Assembly: GCA_017883075.1 (NCBI GenBank)
Contig: JADGOI010000003.1
Span: 1-54,114 of the forward strand
Direction: 5' to 3'
DNA from: Acidimicrobiales bacterium
Lineage (GTDB): Bacteria > Actinomycetota > Acidimicrobiia > Acidimicrobiales > RAAP-2
DNA: 54,114 nucleotides
The position numbers and the translations under genes are program-made. The notes beneath the pieces were generated by a model, which worked only from the letters and a program-made list of their open reading frames with translations, searched no databases and was not told where the DNA came from. Shown here one piece after another: positions 36,581 to 46,493 of this stretch. Every line of letters starts with the position of its first letter. Position 1 is the stretch's first letter.

Positions 36581-37429
36581 ATGGAGATTCGCGTCGAAGA
36601 ACTGTCGGCTGACGCCGGGGTGTCCGTCGACACCATTCGGTATTACCAGAGCAAGGGTCTGCTTGATCCGCCCCGACGAGAGGGTCGGGTGGCGTGGTAC
36701 AACCCGGACCACCTTGCCCGCATCGCCCGAGTCCGTTCGCTTCAAGAACGTGGCTTCACGCTGGCCACCATCGCCAGGTTGCTCAACGGTGACCTCGACG
36801 CCGCCGACGAGGCCCTCGTCGAAACACTGGCGGGAGAAATGAATGGAGAAACGGGAACGGGCATCGCACCCCTCTCCCCTTCGGAGACATCAGAACCGGA
36901 ACTGTTCACCCTGTCCGAATTGGCAGAGCAGACCGGGGTGCCGCTCGTACTTCTCAAGGCACTCGAAGCCGAGGAACTGCTCATCCCACGTCGGGTGGGA
37001 TCGGTCGAACGGTACACCCAGCAAGATGTCGAATCGACGGGAGCGGCCCTGCTTCTGTTGGAATGGGGGCTCCCCCTTTCCGAACTCCTCGACCTCTCAC
37101 GACGTCACCATTCCGCCACCGTCGTGGTGGCCCGCTCCGCAGTCGAGATGTTTTCCACCCACATCAGGGGGAAGTTGCGGGAACATCCGTTCGCCGGTGT
37201 CGATGGAGTCGGTCCCGATGGGTCTGACGACGAGAACGCCACCCAACTGGTTGAAGCCTTCACCGCGTTGTTGCCGGCGGTTACGACACTCGTCGAGCAT
37301 CACTTCACTCGAACCCTCTTGAAGGCGGCATTCGACCACATCGAGCAGGTCGGATCGGATGTTGAGCGCGAGGCCGTGTGGGAACAGGTGAACCAGACGG
37401 TGTCCCCGGCAGAGACAGTGTCTTCCTGA
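36581..37429 (+). CDS. MerR-family transcriptional regulator
   Basis: MEIRVEELSADAGVSVDTIRYYQSKGLLDPPRREGRVAWYNPDHLARIARVRSLQERGFTLATI. Confidence 0.92.
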   Translation: MEIRVEELSADAGVSVDTIRYYQSKGLLDPPRREGRVAWYNPDHLARIARVRSLQERGFTLATIARLLNGDLDAADEALVETLAGEMNGETGTGIAPLSPSETSEPELFTLSELAEQTGVPLVLLKALEAEELLIPRRVGSVERYTQQDVESTGAALLLLEWGLPLSELLDLSRRHHSATVVVARSAVEMFSTHIRGKLREHPFAGVDGVGPDGSDDENATQLVEAFTALLPAVTTLVEHHFTRTLLKAAFDHIEQVGSDVEREAVWEQVNQTVSPAETVSS

Positions 37430-38190
37430 TGGCTCGGGACCAGAGTCTCGAGCAAGCCGAGACCAGGACCGCATTCAGCGCGGCAGCCCGCGCCGCGGAA
37501 GCCGGTCTCCCTTCCGGTGATGAGAAGACCGCGCTGGTCCGCACCATGTTCGACAGCATCGCCCCTCGTTATGACCTGGTCAACCGCCTGATGACCTTCG
37601 GTTTAGACATCAGTTGGCGCAAGCAGTCAGCCCGCGCCCTTGGACTTCCCGCCGGATCATCCGTGCTCGACCTCGCCTGTGGTACGGGAGACTTCCTGAA
37701 GATCCTCCGCCGAGCCGGGCTTCGACCGTTTGGGATGGACCTGTCATGGGGGATGCTGGCCGCCAACCGAACCGGGACCCCCCTGGCGCAGGCCGATGCC
37801 GCCGCCCTTCCCGTGGCCACTGGTGCGGTGGACGGTATTACCTGCGGATACGCACTGCGAAACTTCACCGAACTCGTCCCGGTCTTTGCAGAGTTGAGCC
37901 GGGTCGTACGTCCGGGGGGCCGGCTCTGCATCCTTGAAGTGGCTGAACCTGACCATGGGCTGCTGCGGATCGGAGACCGCATCTGGTTCCGCCGAGTGGT
38001 TCCGGTCATCGGCGGCATCCTGTCCGATGGCGCCGCCTACAGGTACCTTCCCCGGTCGACTGCCTACCTCCCACCCACCGAAGAGTTGCGGTCGATGCTC
38101 AACCACGCCGGCTTCTCATCAGTCAACCGGCGTGCCCTCTCCGGGGGCCTCAGCCAGATATTGATCGCCACTCGACGGGGTCGACCATGA
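37429..38190 (+). CDS. menG: Demethylmenaquinone methyltransferase-like (UbiE/MenG)
   Basis: MFDSIAPRYDLVNRLMTFGLDISWRKQSARAL, VLDLACGTGDFLKIL; TGATG coupling with the MerR gene. Confidence 0.9.
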   Translation: MARDQSLEQAETRTAFSAAARAAEAGLPSGDEKTALVRTMFDSIAPRYDLVNRLMTFGLDISWRKQSARALGLPAGSSVLDLACGTGDFLKILRRAGLRPFGMDLSWGMLAANRTGTPLAQADAAALPVATGAVDGITCGYALRNFTELVPVFAELSRVVRPGGRLCILEVAEPDHGLLRIGDRIWFRRVVPVIGGILSDGAAYRYLPRSTAYLPPTEELRSMLNHAGFSSVNRRALSGGLSQILIATRRGRP

Positions 38191-39542
38191 CCGGCCCGAT
38201 GTCGCTCACCGCCGTGCGCCGTCGTCTTTCCCCGGGGCCGGCACTCGACCCCTACGCTCTGGCCGGACCGACCGGAATCGTATTCGACACCGGCGATCGG
38301 CTCCTGGTGGGCATCGGTTCGGCTCTCATCATTCCCCTCGGTGACGGGCTCGACTCCCCTCCGGATCTCAGCCGGGCCCGACGGACCCTGGCTGCCATCC
38401 GCTGCGACGACCAGGCGGTCGGGGCCGGGTCGGCGGTCATGGCGTTCGGGGCGCTCCCCTTCGACCGGTCCGAGCCCACTTTCCTGGTCATCCCCGAAGT
38501 CATCTACGACCGTCGTTCGAATGGGGACGAGTGGGTCACCACTATTGGCGGGGCAGTCACCGACCACTCTCGAGACACCTTGATGGCTTGCCGACACGGG
38601 GCTCCGACTCCAACCCCTGACACCGGGCATCTCATCGAGGGCGGTGCCGTTGGCGGTGCGGTAGTCGAATTCCTATCCTCCAATGCCGATTTCCTCAATA
38701 TCGTGGGCCAAGCCGTGGCCTCGATCGATCGCGGGGAGTTGACCAAGGTCGTGCTCTCCCGGCAGGTCGACGTCCACCTCGGAGGACCGGTCGACCTCCC
38801 AGCCCTCCTCCAGCGTTGGCGTGCCATGGAACCCAACTGCACGGTCTTCTCGATGCCGACCCCCACAGGGCAGTTCGTAGGGGCCAGCCCGGAACTGTTG
38901 ATCGAACGCCGGGATGACCAGGTGAACAGCCGGCCGCTGGCCGGGAGTACCGGTCAGATGTCCGATCACGATGCGGCCGAATTCCGTTCGTCGGACAAGG
39001 AGAACCTCGAGCATCGTCTGGTCACCGAGGCGATTGGCAACGCGCTCTCCCCTCTCTGTGTCGTCCTGGATCTCCCCCCGGGACCGGATCTGGTCCGTCT
39101 GCACAACATCATCCATCTGGGAACAGTCATCCGCGGGCAGCTCCGGCGGCGTCCGACCGATGACAATCCGGATGGCGATCTCCCCACCGCTCTCGACCTG
39201 GTAGCCGCACTCCACCCCACACCGGCGGTGGGAGGCGTTCCGACACAGCGTGCCATCGACACCATTGACAGGCTCGAATCCGAGGTTCGGGGGTCCTACG
39301 CTGGGCCGGTCGGATACGTCGACGGAAACGGCGATGGTCAGTGGGTCGTAGGCATCCGAGCTGCCACCCTGAACGGGTCGACGGCCAGATTGGCGGCAGG
39401 CGTAGGAATCGTCGATGGCTCCGAGCCCCACGCCGAGCTCATGGAGACGCTGCTCAAGTTCACCGCGGTGTTCGATGCGCTGGTGCCGGAAGTGCCTTTC
39501 TCGACAGTGCCTCAACGACAGAAGGCACCTGCCGTCCCGTAA
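38187..39542 (+). CDS. menF: Isochorismate synthase
   Basis: Chorismate-binding fold: SRPLAGSTGQMSDHDAAEFRSSDKENLEHRLV; LTKVVLSRQVDVHL; ATGA overlap with menG. Confidence 0.9.
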   Translation: MTGPMSLTAVRRRLSPGPALDPYALAGPTGIVFDTGDRLLVGIGSALIIPLGDGLDSPPDLSRARRTLAAIRCDDQAVGAGSAVMAFGALPFDRSEPTFLVIPEVIYDRRSNGDEWVTTIGGAVTDHSRDTLMACRHGAPTPTPDTGHLIEGGAVGGAVVEFLSSNADFLNIVGQAVASIDRGELTKVVLSRQVDVHLGGPVDLPALLQRWRAMEPNCTVFSMPTPTGQFVGASPELLIERRDDQVNSRPLAGSTGQMSDHDAAEFRSSDKENLEHRLVTEAIGNALSPLCVVLDLPPGPDLVRLHNIIHLGTVIRGQLRRRPTDDNPDGDLPTALDLVAALHPTPAVGGVPTQRAIDTIDRLESEVRGSYAGPVGYVDGNGDGQWVVGIRAATLNGSTARLAAGVGIVDGSEPHAELMETLLKFTAVFDALVPEVPFSTVPQRQKAPAVP

Positions 39543-39605
39543 CTGATCGCCCGCTCCACCCGCGTCGTCCGTACCGCGCGGATTCTGGAACCGGCGACCG
39601 TTGGC

Positions 39606-40550
39606 CTACTCCGTCAACAGGGATTCCGCCCTTCGATCGGTGATGGCAATGATCTCCGCCAAGCGGATCGAAGCGTCCCGCGCCACGAAATGTCCGACAC
39701 CATGGATCTCGAACAGCTCTGCGTGTGGAATGGCGGCGGCGAGGCTGCGGGAGGCATGCGGTGGCACCACGACGTCCCTCGTCCCGAACACCACCGAGGT
39801 TGGAACATCGATCTTCGCCAACGAGGAGGTGACCGCGGAGAGTTCTTCGAGCAGGGTCCGTTGTTCATGCATGAAGGTGCGCCTGTCTCTTCCCCATGCT
39901 CCACGCCAACCTCCAAGCACCATTTCGTTGGGAAGGGAGACCGCCACAGAGGAACGAATCCTCGTTGTCAGTGTCTCCCGGGGTAGGTCCCGACCGGGCC
40001 CCGGCGCCGAGACCGGCTCGGGCTCGGGCTTCACGTGCTTTCTCGACGATGCGGCCCGGCGTCGCTGGTCCATCCCCTTCGCGAGCCCCCTGATCTGTGG
40101 GAGCACCACCCCAATGCCGGTCAGCGCCGCCACGGTAAGGATGTCGCCGATCCCGGGCACCACCAGGAGCCGATCCAACCCGTTCACGCTGTCAGGTGTC
40201 CCCACCGCTCCCACCAGTACGAGACTCCGGACCATCTCTGGGTGGTGTAGAGCCAAGAGGACCGCCACCCCACCCGACCAGCTATGACCCACCACGGTTG
40301 CCGGCGCCGCACCGTGAAGGCGGAGAAATTCGGCCACGGCGTCGCTGTTCTCCGCCATGCCCATGGCCTTCCCCCCGGTGTCGCCATATCCGGGCCGGTC
40401 CGGAGCCAACACCCGAAACTGCGGAGTCAGGTGGTCGATCAGAGGAGCCCACGACGCCTTGCTCCCCGGTTGCCCGTGCAGTAGCACCACCGGAGGACCG
40501 GATCCCGTGTCAATTGTCGCCAGCATCGGATCCTCCACTCGGCGAGTCAT
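39606..40550 (-). CDS. Alpha/beta hydrolase
   Basis: VVLLHGQPGSKASWAPLIDHL, APDRPGYGDTGG, VVGHSWSGGVAVLLALHHPEMV. Start 40550 or 40526. Confidence 0.9.
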   Translation of the reverse strand: MTRRVEDPMLATIDTGSGPPVVLLHGQPGSKASWAPLIDHLTPQFRVLAPDRPGYGDTGGKAMGMAENSDAVAEFLRLHGAAPATVVGHSWSGGVAVLLALHHPEMVRSLVLVGAVGTPDSVNGLDRLLVVPGIGDILTVAALTGIGVVLPQIRGLAKGMDQRRRAASSRKHVKPEPEPVSAPGPGRDLPRETLTTRIRSSVAVSLPNEMVLGGWRGAWGRDRRTFMHEQRTLLEELSAVTSSLAKIDVPTSVVFGTRDVVVPPHASRSLAAAIPHAELFEIHGVGHFVARDASIRLAEIIAITDRRAESLLTE

Positions 40551-42084
40551 TCCGAGAACCTCCGGTTGGTACCGAGGGCGGTTCCGGCAGTCGCTCGACC
40601 GTACCCTCGACCGCACCCACACCATCCCCACGCGGAGCGATGGGTCCCAAACCGTACGAGGGAAGGACCACTTCGAAGGTGGCACCCTTCCCCACCGCAG
40701 TATCCACGGTCACCGCCCCCCCGAGCGCCCCGGCCACCGCAGCCACAATGAACAGGCCGAGTCCCGATCCTCCGTCCGAACGGGCGGAATTGCCCCGGTA
40801 GAAACGATCGAAGATGCGGCTGGCCTGTTCCGCATCCATGCCCGGGCCCCGATCTTTGACCTGCAGGACCGCCCGCCCGCCTCGGTTCGCCACCGTCACC
40901 TCCACAGGAGTGCCGGCCGGGGTATGCACCAGTGCATTGGCGAGGAGATTGTGAATCATCTGCCCGAGGCGCTGCTCATCCCCGGCCACCGGAACCGGTT
41001 CAGGGGCAGCCACGGTGATGGACCGACTCCCATCCAGGGCCCGAGCATCAGTGGCCGCATCGATGACCAGCGGCACCATGTCGATCCGCACGCTTTGCGG
41101 TGCGGGGCCCTCACCCAACCGAGCCAAGGTGAGGAGATCCTCCACGAGCAGACCCATCCGCGCCGCTTCACTCTCAATCCGGGTCAGCGCCCGTTCGCGG
41201 TCTTCGTCCCCGGTCAATGCATCCTTCGCCAAGAGCTCCGCATACCCCCGGATCGAGGTCAGGGGAGTTCGCAGCTCATGGGACGCGTCGGCCAGAAAAC
41301 GTCGCAACCGATCCTCGGACTCGGTCCGTTGGTCGAATGCCGCTTCAATTTGCGAAAGCATGCCGTTCAAGGCCCGACCCAATCTGCCGATTTCTGTCTC
41401 AGGGTCAGAGGGCTCCACCCGACGGGTGAGGTCCCCGGCGGCAATGGCATCGGCCTCCTTGGTCATGTCCTCGAGCGGACGCAGGCCACGTCGGACCAAC
41501 AGCGTCATCAGCACCAACAGCGCGGTGACCACGCTGAGGGACACGGCTAGTTCGATGTTCCTCAACGAGGCGAGGGTGGCGTTGACCGAGTCGAGCCTGG
41601 TCGCCACCACCAGCGTGCCACCCGGCAGGGCCGACGCCTGCATCCGGTACTCAGGACCATGCGCGGGATCGGAGGTCACGTTGATCGAATTGACGGCGGG
41701 GTGATAGCTCCCGTGGGACTTCGCCTGCTGTTGCACCGACAGGGTCGGTTGCACTGGTAGGCGGGCCGGCAGCCGAGGCGCCGGGTCGGACGAAGTGATG
41801 GTGCCCGATGGTCGGGAGACGGTGACCTTGCCGTCGGCATTGAGGATCTCCACGTAGACATCGGGGCTCACCCGTGTCTGGATCTCCCCGCGATTGACCT
41901 GGATCCCCCGCGTGTCGGCTCGGAGCACGAAGTCCTCGACCAACTCGTGGGCCACATTCAACTGATCATCGACCCGCCCGTAGAGATAGGAGTGCAGTGA
42001 GTTGAGAGTGATGATGTCCACGGCGGCGAGCCCCAGTACCACCAGAATGATCATGAAGGCAACCAGCCGGCGCCGGAGGGTCAT
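40510..42084 (-). CDS. Sensor histidine kinase (HAMP, HisKA, HATPase)
   Basis: DASHELRTPLTSIRGYAELL H-box; NLLANALVHTPAGTPVEVTV; VKDRGPGMD; SGLGLFIVAAVAGALGG. Confidence 0.95.
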   Translation of the reverse strand: MTLRRRLVAFMIILVVLGLAAVDIITLNSLHSYLYGRVDDQLNVAHELVEDFVLRADTRGIQVNRGEIQTRVSPDVYVEILNADGKVTVSRPSGTITSSDPAPRLPARLPVQPTLSVQQQAKSHGSYHPAVNSINVTSDPAHGPEYRMQASALPGGTLVVATRLDSVNATLASLRNIELAVSLSVVTALLVLMTLLVRRGLRPLEDMTKEADAIAAGDLTRRVEPSDPETEIGRLGRALNGMLSQIEAAFDQRTESEDRLRRFLADASHELRTPLTSIRGYAELLAKDALTGDEDRERALTRIESEAARMGLLVEDLLTLARLGEGPAPQSVRIDMVPLVIDAATDARALDGSRSITVAAPEPVPVAGDEQRLGQMIHNLLANALVHTPAGTPVEVTVANRGGRAVLQVKDRGPGMDAEQASRIFDRFYRGNSARSDGGSGLGLFIVAAVAGALGGAVTVDTAVGKGATFEVVLPSYGLGPIAPRGDGVGAVEGTVERLPEPPSVPTGGSRNDSPSGGSDAGDN

Positions 42085-42124
42085 GGTGCGGCACCGCAGG
42101 CAACCTTGCCGGCTGGATGCAGAT

Positions 42125-42835
42125 TCATCCTCGCGGCTGCCGCAGGCTGTAGCCCACCCGCCGGATGGTGTGCACCAACGGGGGATCGTAACAATCGACT
42201 TTCTTACGTAGATAGGAGATGTACGTCTCGACGATATTCGGGTCGCCTTCGAACTCGTAGTCCCACACCGCGTCGAGAATCTCCGACTTCGTCAACACGC
42301 GCCGGGAATTGACCAGTAGGTACCAGAGGAGGTTGAACTCGGTGGCGGTGAGTTCAATGAGCTCCCCGGCTCGCCACACTTCGCGGGTCTGGTCGTCCAT
42401 CACCAGATCGGCGAAGCGCCGGCGGTGGTCGATCTCGGTCGACTCCGACCGCGCCCGGCGCAGGACCGCACGGATGCGCGCCACCAACTCGTCGAGGCTG
42501 AACGGCTTGGTGACGTAGTCGTCACCAACTTCCAATCCGGCCACCTTGTCACCCACGGTGTCGCGGGCGGTGAGGAACAGAACGGGGGTGACCACGCCAG
42601 CCGATCGAAGCATGCGGCATACTTCGGTCCCTTCGATATCGGGAAGCATGACGTCCAGCACAATCAGATCGTGCCCCCCCGACCCCGCCATGGCCACGGC
42701 CTGGGCACCGGTGCAGGCGACCTCGGTGGCGAACCCCTCGAAACCCAGGGCGGCGGCCAGGACGTCGGTGATGTAGGGCTCGTCGTCGACGATGAGGATG
42801 CGACCGGAGCCGGGAACCGGCCCCCTTTCACCCAC
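42125..42835 (-). CDS. OmpR/PhoB-family response regulator
   Basis: ILIVDDEPYITDVLAAAL, LIVLDVMLPDIEGTEVCRMLR, winged-helix C-terminus FNLLWYLLVNSRRVLTKSEILDAVWDYEF. Confidence 0.95.
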   Translation of the reverse strand: MGERGPVPGSGRILIVDDEPYITDVLAAALGFEGFATEVACTGAQAVAMAGSGGHDLIVLDVMLPDIEGTEVCRMLRSAGVVTPVLFLTARDTVGDKVAGLEVGDDYVTKPFSLDELVARIRAVLRRARSESTEIDHRRRFADLVMDDQTREVWRAGELIELTATEFNLLWYLLVNSRRVLTKSEILDAVWDYEFEGDPNIVETYISYLRKKVDCYDPPLVHTIRRVGYSLRQPRG

Positions 42836-43571
42836 CGGCCGTCCGCGGCTTCCGGCGGAAAGCGTGCAGGACGCGTTGAATCCCCCACCACGTCACCAGG
42901 CCAAGCGCCTCCACCACGATGAACATCGACATCTTCGATTCGCCTTCTATCCGGTCGACGAACCGTATGGGGACTTCCACAATCGGGGCACCGGCCCTCT
43001 TGGCCTGATAGGTCATCTCGATCTGGAACCCGTACCCTTCGGCACGAATGTCATCGAGGGCGATCCGGTTGAGCACGGAAGCGGAATAGGCCCGGAACCC
43101 GGCGGTGGAGTCGGTCACCCCCAACCCGAGGAGAGCGGAGGCGTACACATTGCCTCCGCGGGACAGGAGACGCCGGTGCCACGCCCAATTGGGAATCGAC
43201 CCCCCGGGTACGTATCTCGATCCGATGACCAGCTCGAAACCCTTGCCCAGCGGTGCCACCAGACCGGGAAGGGCATCAGGGTCATGGGAAAGATCGGCGT
43301 CCATCTCTACGCAGACATCGAACCCATGATCGAGGCCCCACCGGAAGCCGGCTCGATACGCACTCCCGAGACCGGACTTCTCGGTTCTCCGGAGGAGTTC
43401 GATGTTGCCGATCTCCGTTCCCACCTTCTCGGCGATGTCCCCTGTCCCGTCAGGGCTGCCGTCATCAACCACCAACATGGTGGCGTCGGGAAGCGCCACA
43501 TGGACCCTCCGGAGCACTCGTTCTATGTTCTCGGATTCGTTGTAGGTGGGAATGACGACCAAGACTTGCAC
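42828..43571 (-). CDS. Polyprenol-phosphate mannosyltransferase (Dpm1/Ppm1-like) GT2
   Basis: VLVVIPTYNESENIERVLRRVH, VVDDGSPDGTGDIAEKV, EMDADLSHDPDALPGL. Confidence 0.92.
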   Translation of the reverse strand: MQVLVVIPTYNESENIERVLRRVHVALPDATMLVVDDGSPDGTGDIAEKVGTEIGNIELLRRTEKSGLGSAYRAGFRWGLDHGFDVCVEMDADLSHDPDALPGLVAPLGKGFELVIGSRYVPGGSIPNWAWHRRLLSRGGNVYASALLGLGVTDSTAGFRAYSASVLNRIALDDIRAEGYGFQIEMTYQAKRAGAPIVEVPIRFVDRIEGESKMSMFIVVEALGLVTWWGIQRVLHAFRRKPRTAGG

Positions 43572-43580
43572 AGGCGCAGT

Positions 43581-44858
43581 TTACGGGGTCGGCCTGTCAT
43601 CACCGTGCTCAGGGTCTTCCGAACGCTCGTTCCCATCGACCCCCGAGCTCGCGAGGGGTCCGGATACGGTCGAAACGCCAGAGGCGACCGCCCTGGCGTC
43701 ATCACTTCCTCCCTGGGTCGGCCGAGTCTGGGCCCACACTTCCTTGCTGATCACCTGAATGGCTCCGCCCACCGGGATTGCCACCAGAGCACCTGCCAAC
43801 GCACCCAGGGCAGAGCCGAATGCGCCTCCGAGGTTGGCCCCCACCAACACGGAGAGCAGCACCAGCAGGGGATTCATGCGGACCGTCTTGCTCATGACGA
43901 CCGGGTAGAGGAAGTGATTCTCGATCAGCTGGAACCCGACGAATACCGCCAGCATCACCAGCGCCGCGGTCGGAGAGTGCAAGAGGGAGATGACCACGCT
44001 GGGCACGCCGGCGATCAATCCCCCGACCAGGGGGATCATCGCCACCAGGGCAACCCACAATCCGATGAGTAGGGCAAAGGGCACCCCGAGGATGGCCAGG
44101 GTCACAAAGACCACGGCTCCGAAGAGCAGCGACAACACCATGGTGCCCAGGACGTAGGACGTTACCGAGCGGGACACCCGGGTAGCGACTTCTTCGACTG
44201 TATGACGCCTCTCGGCCGGAAGAGCACCGAGGAGCGCCTTCCGCATCAACGGCGCCTCGACGAGCATGAAGAGCGACAAGAAGGCAATGGTGGTCAGGGC
44301 GAGCATGGTGGAGAAGACCGCTTTGCCCAAATTGGCTCCCACGTTGAGTGCCGGCTTGCCCAGCTTCTGGGCCGCGGTCTGCAATTTCGGGGCGTTCTTT
44401 TGAACCCAGGTCAGCAGGTGGAAGTGCTGCAAGTTATGAGCCAGCCGGCCGTGCCCCTTCTCGAGCTGATCGACCATGGAAGGCAGCCGGGTGGCGAAGT
44501 GGGACAAGGAGTTGACCAACGGGTATCCGAACAAGCCCAACAGACCGATGAACACGACGAGTGCGGCAAAGAAGACGATGCCGACCGCTGGGGCCCGGCG
44601 CAGCCGGTGACGCTGGAGGAATCCCACCGCCGGGTCGAGCACCAGGGCGATGAACGCCGCGATCAACACCCAGAGAATGATCTCCCGAAGACGGCCGAGC
44701 AGGCGGTAGGCCGTCCAGGTGATGATGACCACCGCGTCGATGGTGAGAATGGTCCGAAGAGGGACACCCTTGGCCTCAGCCGCGGCGAACAGGCGGTCCA
44801 AGCGCGGTCCCTTGTCACCCGCCGACTCGTACTCGCCTCCGGCCACCGGGTCGGTCAT
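43581..44858 (-). CDS. AI-2E family transporter (TIGR/PF01594-like)
   Basis: Eight or so hydrophobic segments; LFGYPLVNSLSHFATRLPSMVDQLEKG; GLIAGVPSVVISLLHSPTAALVMLAVFVGFQLIENHFLYPVVMSKTVRMNPL. Confidence 0.9.
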   Translation of the reverse strand: MTDPVAGGEYESAGDKGPRLDRLFAAAEAKGVPLRTILTIDAVVIITWTAYRLLGRLREIILWVLIAAFIALVLDPAVGFLQRHRLRRAPAVGIVFFAALVVFIGLLGLFGYPLVNSLSHFATRLPSMVDQLEKGHGRLAHNLQHFHLLTWVQKNAPKLQTAAQKLGKPALNVGANLGKAVFSTMLALTTIAFLSLFMLVEAPLMRKALLGALPAERRHTVEEVATRVSRSVTSYVLGTMVLSLLFGAVVFVTLAILGVPFALLIGLWVALVAMIPLVGGLIAGVPSVVISLLHSPTAALVMLAVFVGFQLIENHFLYPVVMSKTVRMNPLLVLLSVLVGANLGGAFGSALGALAGALVAIPVGGAIQVISKEVWAQTRPTQGGSDDARAVASGVSTVSGPLASSGVDGNERSEDPEHGDDRPTP

Positions 44859-44899
44859 CGACCCAGCATGTCAGGTCGGCATGCCCTTGGCGTGTCAAC

Positions 44900-46357
44900 A
44901 TGAGGGGAATGGTCGCCGATACGGGTCAGGAACCAGACCCGAAACCCGGGTCCGACACGATGCCGACGGCACCGGTTACGGAACTGCCGACAGAACAGGC
45001 AGCGGGCCGGCCGAAGGGGCATCGACGTTGGTGGTACCGGGGTCCCTTCGTGAGCCGGAGCGTGCGCATCAGTGTCGGTGTCGTGGTCATCTTCCTCTTC
45101 TTGTTCTATGTGGCGTTACCACTACTGGCCAGCCACCGCGCGGAGGTCGAGTCGCTCGGGCACATTCACATCCAGTACGTGGCCCTCGGGCTCATCCTCC
45201 AAATCGGCGCGTTGGCTGCGTATACCGAGCTCACCCACGCGGTGTTGCCTCCGCACGGGCCCCGTCGATTCCGACTGTTCCGGATCAACCTGTCATCCTT
45301 GGCCCTCAACCACGTGTCGCCGGGCGGGGGCGCTCCGGGGGCGGCGCTCTGGTACCGACTGGCCACCCAGTCGGGAGTGAGCAGCGGGGACTCGGGATTC
45401 GCCCTCGCCACGCAGGGAATCGGCTCCGCCGTCGTGCTCAACGTACTGTTCTGGTTGGGACTGGTGGCGTTTCTGGTGGTCCACGGTTTCCACCCCCCCA
45501 CCGGCCAGCATGGCGGCCAGTACATCTCTGGATCGACCCTGGTCACCGTGGCCGCCGCACTGGGGGTCATCCTGATGGCCGCGTTCGGTGGCCTCTTCTA
45601 TCTGCTCACCCGGGGTCAGGATCGGGCCAACAGGTTGGTCGTGCGCATTGCCACCCGGCTCCGGTTTCACCATCCGGATCGCATCGCCGTGTCGGTCGAA
45701 CGTGTAGCCGAGCGGTTCGCCCTTCTCTTGGACGACCGACCGCTCCTGTACCGTGCCACGGGGTGGGCCACTGCCAATTGGTTGCTCGACGCTGCATCGC
45801 TTTGGGTCTTTGTGGGCGCCTTCGGACACTTCATCTCTCCGGTGGACCTGATGGTGGCGTACGGGCTGGCCAATATCCTCTCCGCCATTCCGATCACGCC
45901 GGGTGGCCTCGGCATCGTCGAGTTCGTGCTGGCATCGATGATTACCGGCTTCGGCCCCTCCGCCGCCCAGGCACTCTCGGCGGTACTGGCTTATCGGGCT
46001 GTCAATTTCTGGCTGCCCATCCCGTTCGGGGGTCTTGCCTACGCATCGCTGGAGTTCGAGTGGGGCACCTTGGCCCGACGGCTTCGACTGTACTTCTTTC
46101 GTCGCCACCGACTCCGTCGAGGCATGGACAGGGCCGATGGCGGAGACCCCGCCCCACCGGCCGGTCAGGGCCCTGTTCCCCCAGCTGACGGTACGGTGGT
46201 TTCCCCGGTGAGGACACCTTCCGATACCAACGGCCCCACCATTGGTTTCGCCGGTGGGCAGGATGACCGGGTCGAGGGAACAGTCGCGGCCCAGGTCGCC
46301 CACCGGGCCGGCGGGAGGGCCGCAGGCCGGGCCGACACCGATCAGGATCCGACCTGA
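44900..46357 (+). CDS. Lysylphosphatidylglycerol synthase TM-region/UPF0104-like flippase-fold membrane protein
   Basis: LSSLALNHVSPGGGAPGAALWYRL ... GLANILSAIPITPGGLGIVEFVLASMI. Confidence 0.85.
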   Translation: MRGMVADTGQEPDPKPGSDTMPTAPVTELPTEQAAGRPKGHRRWWYRGPFVSRSVRISVGVVVIFLFLFYVALPLLASHRAEVESLGHIHIQYVALGLILQIGALAAYTELTHAVLPPHGPRRFRLFRINLSSLALNHVSPGGGAPGAALWYRLATQSGVSSGDSGFALATQGIGSAVVLNVLFWLGLVAFLVVHGFHPPTGQHGGQYISGSTLVTVAAALGVILMAAFGGLFYLLTRGQDRANRLVVRIATRLRFHHPDRIAVSVERVAERFALLLDDRPLLYRATGWATANWLLDAASLWVFVGAFGHFISPVDLMVAYGLANILSAIPITPGGLGIVEFVLASMITGFGPSAAQALSAVLAYRAVNFWLPIPFGGLAYASLEFEWGTLARRLRLYFFRRHRLRRGMDRADGGDPAPPAGQGPVPPADGTVVSPVRTPSDTNGPTIGFAGGQDDRVEGTVAAQVAHRAGGRAAGRADTDQDPT

Positions 46358-46493
46358 GGGCGGGTCCCTGTACGTGGGTACGACCGCGGCTACGGAATCG
46401 GCTCTGTTCCGCTCAATCCCCGGGACCCACGGGGTCCACCCGACATGAGGTCGTGCCCACGGTGGTGGCGCGTGCGCCATTAGGATCCCCCCC

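Noticed and set aside
44719-46188. 489-aa plus-strand ORF overlapping the UPF0104-like gene in another frame
   Set aside because: Arg/Gly/Pro/Ser-rich out-of-frame translation; the 44900..46357 frame gives a coherent polytopic membrane protein.
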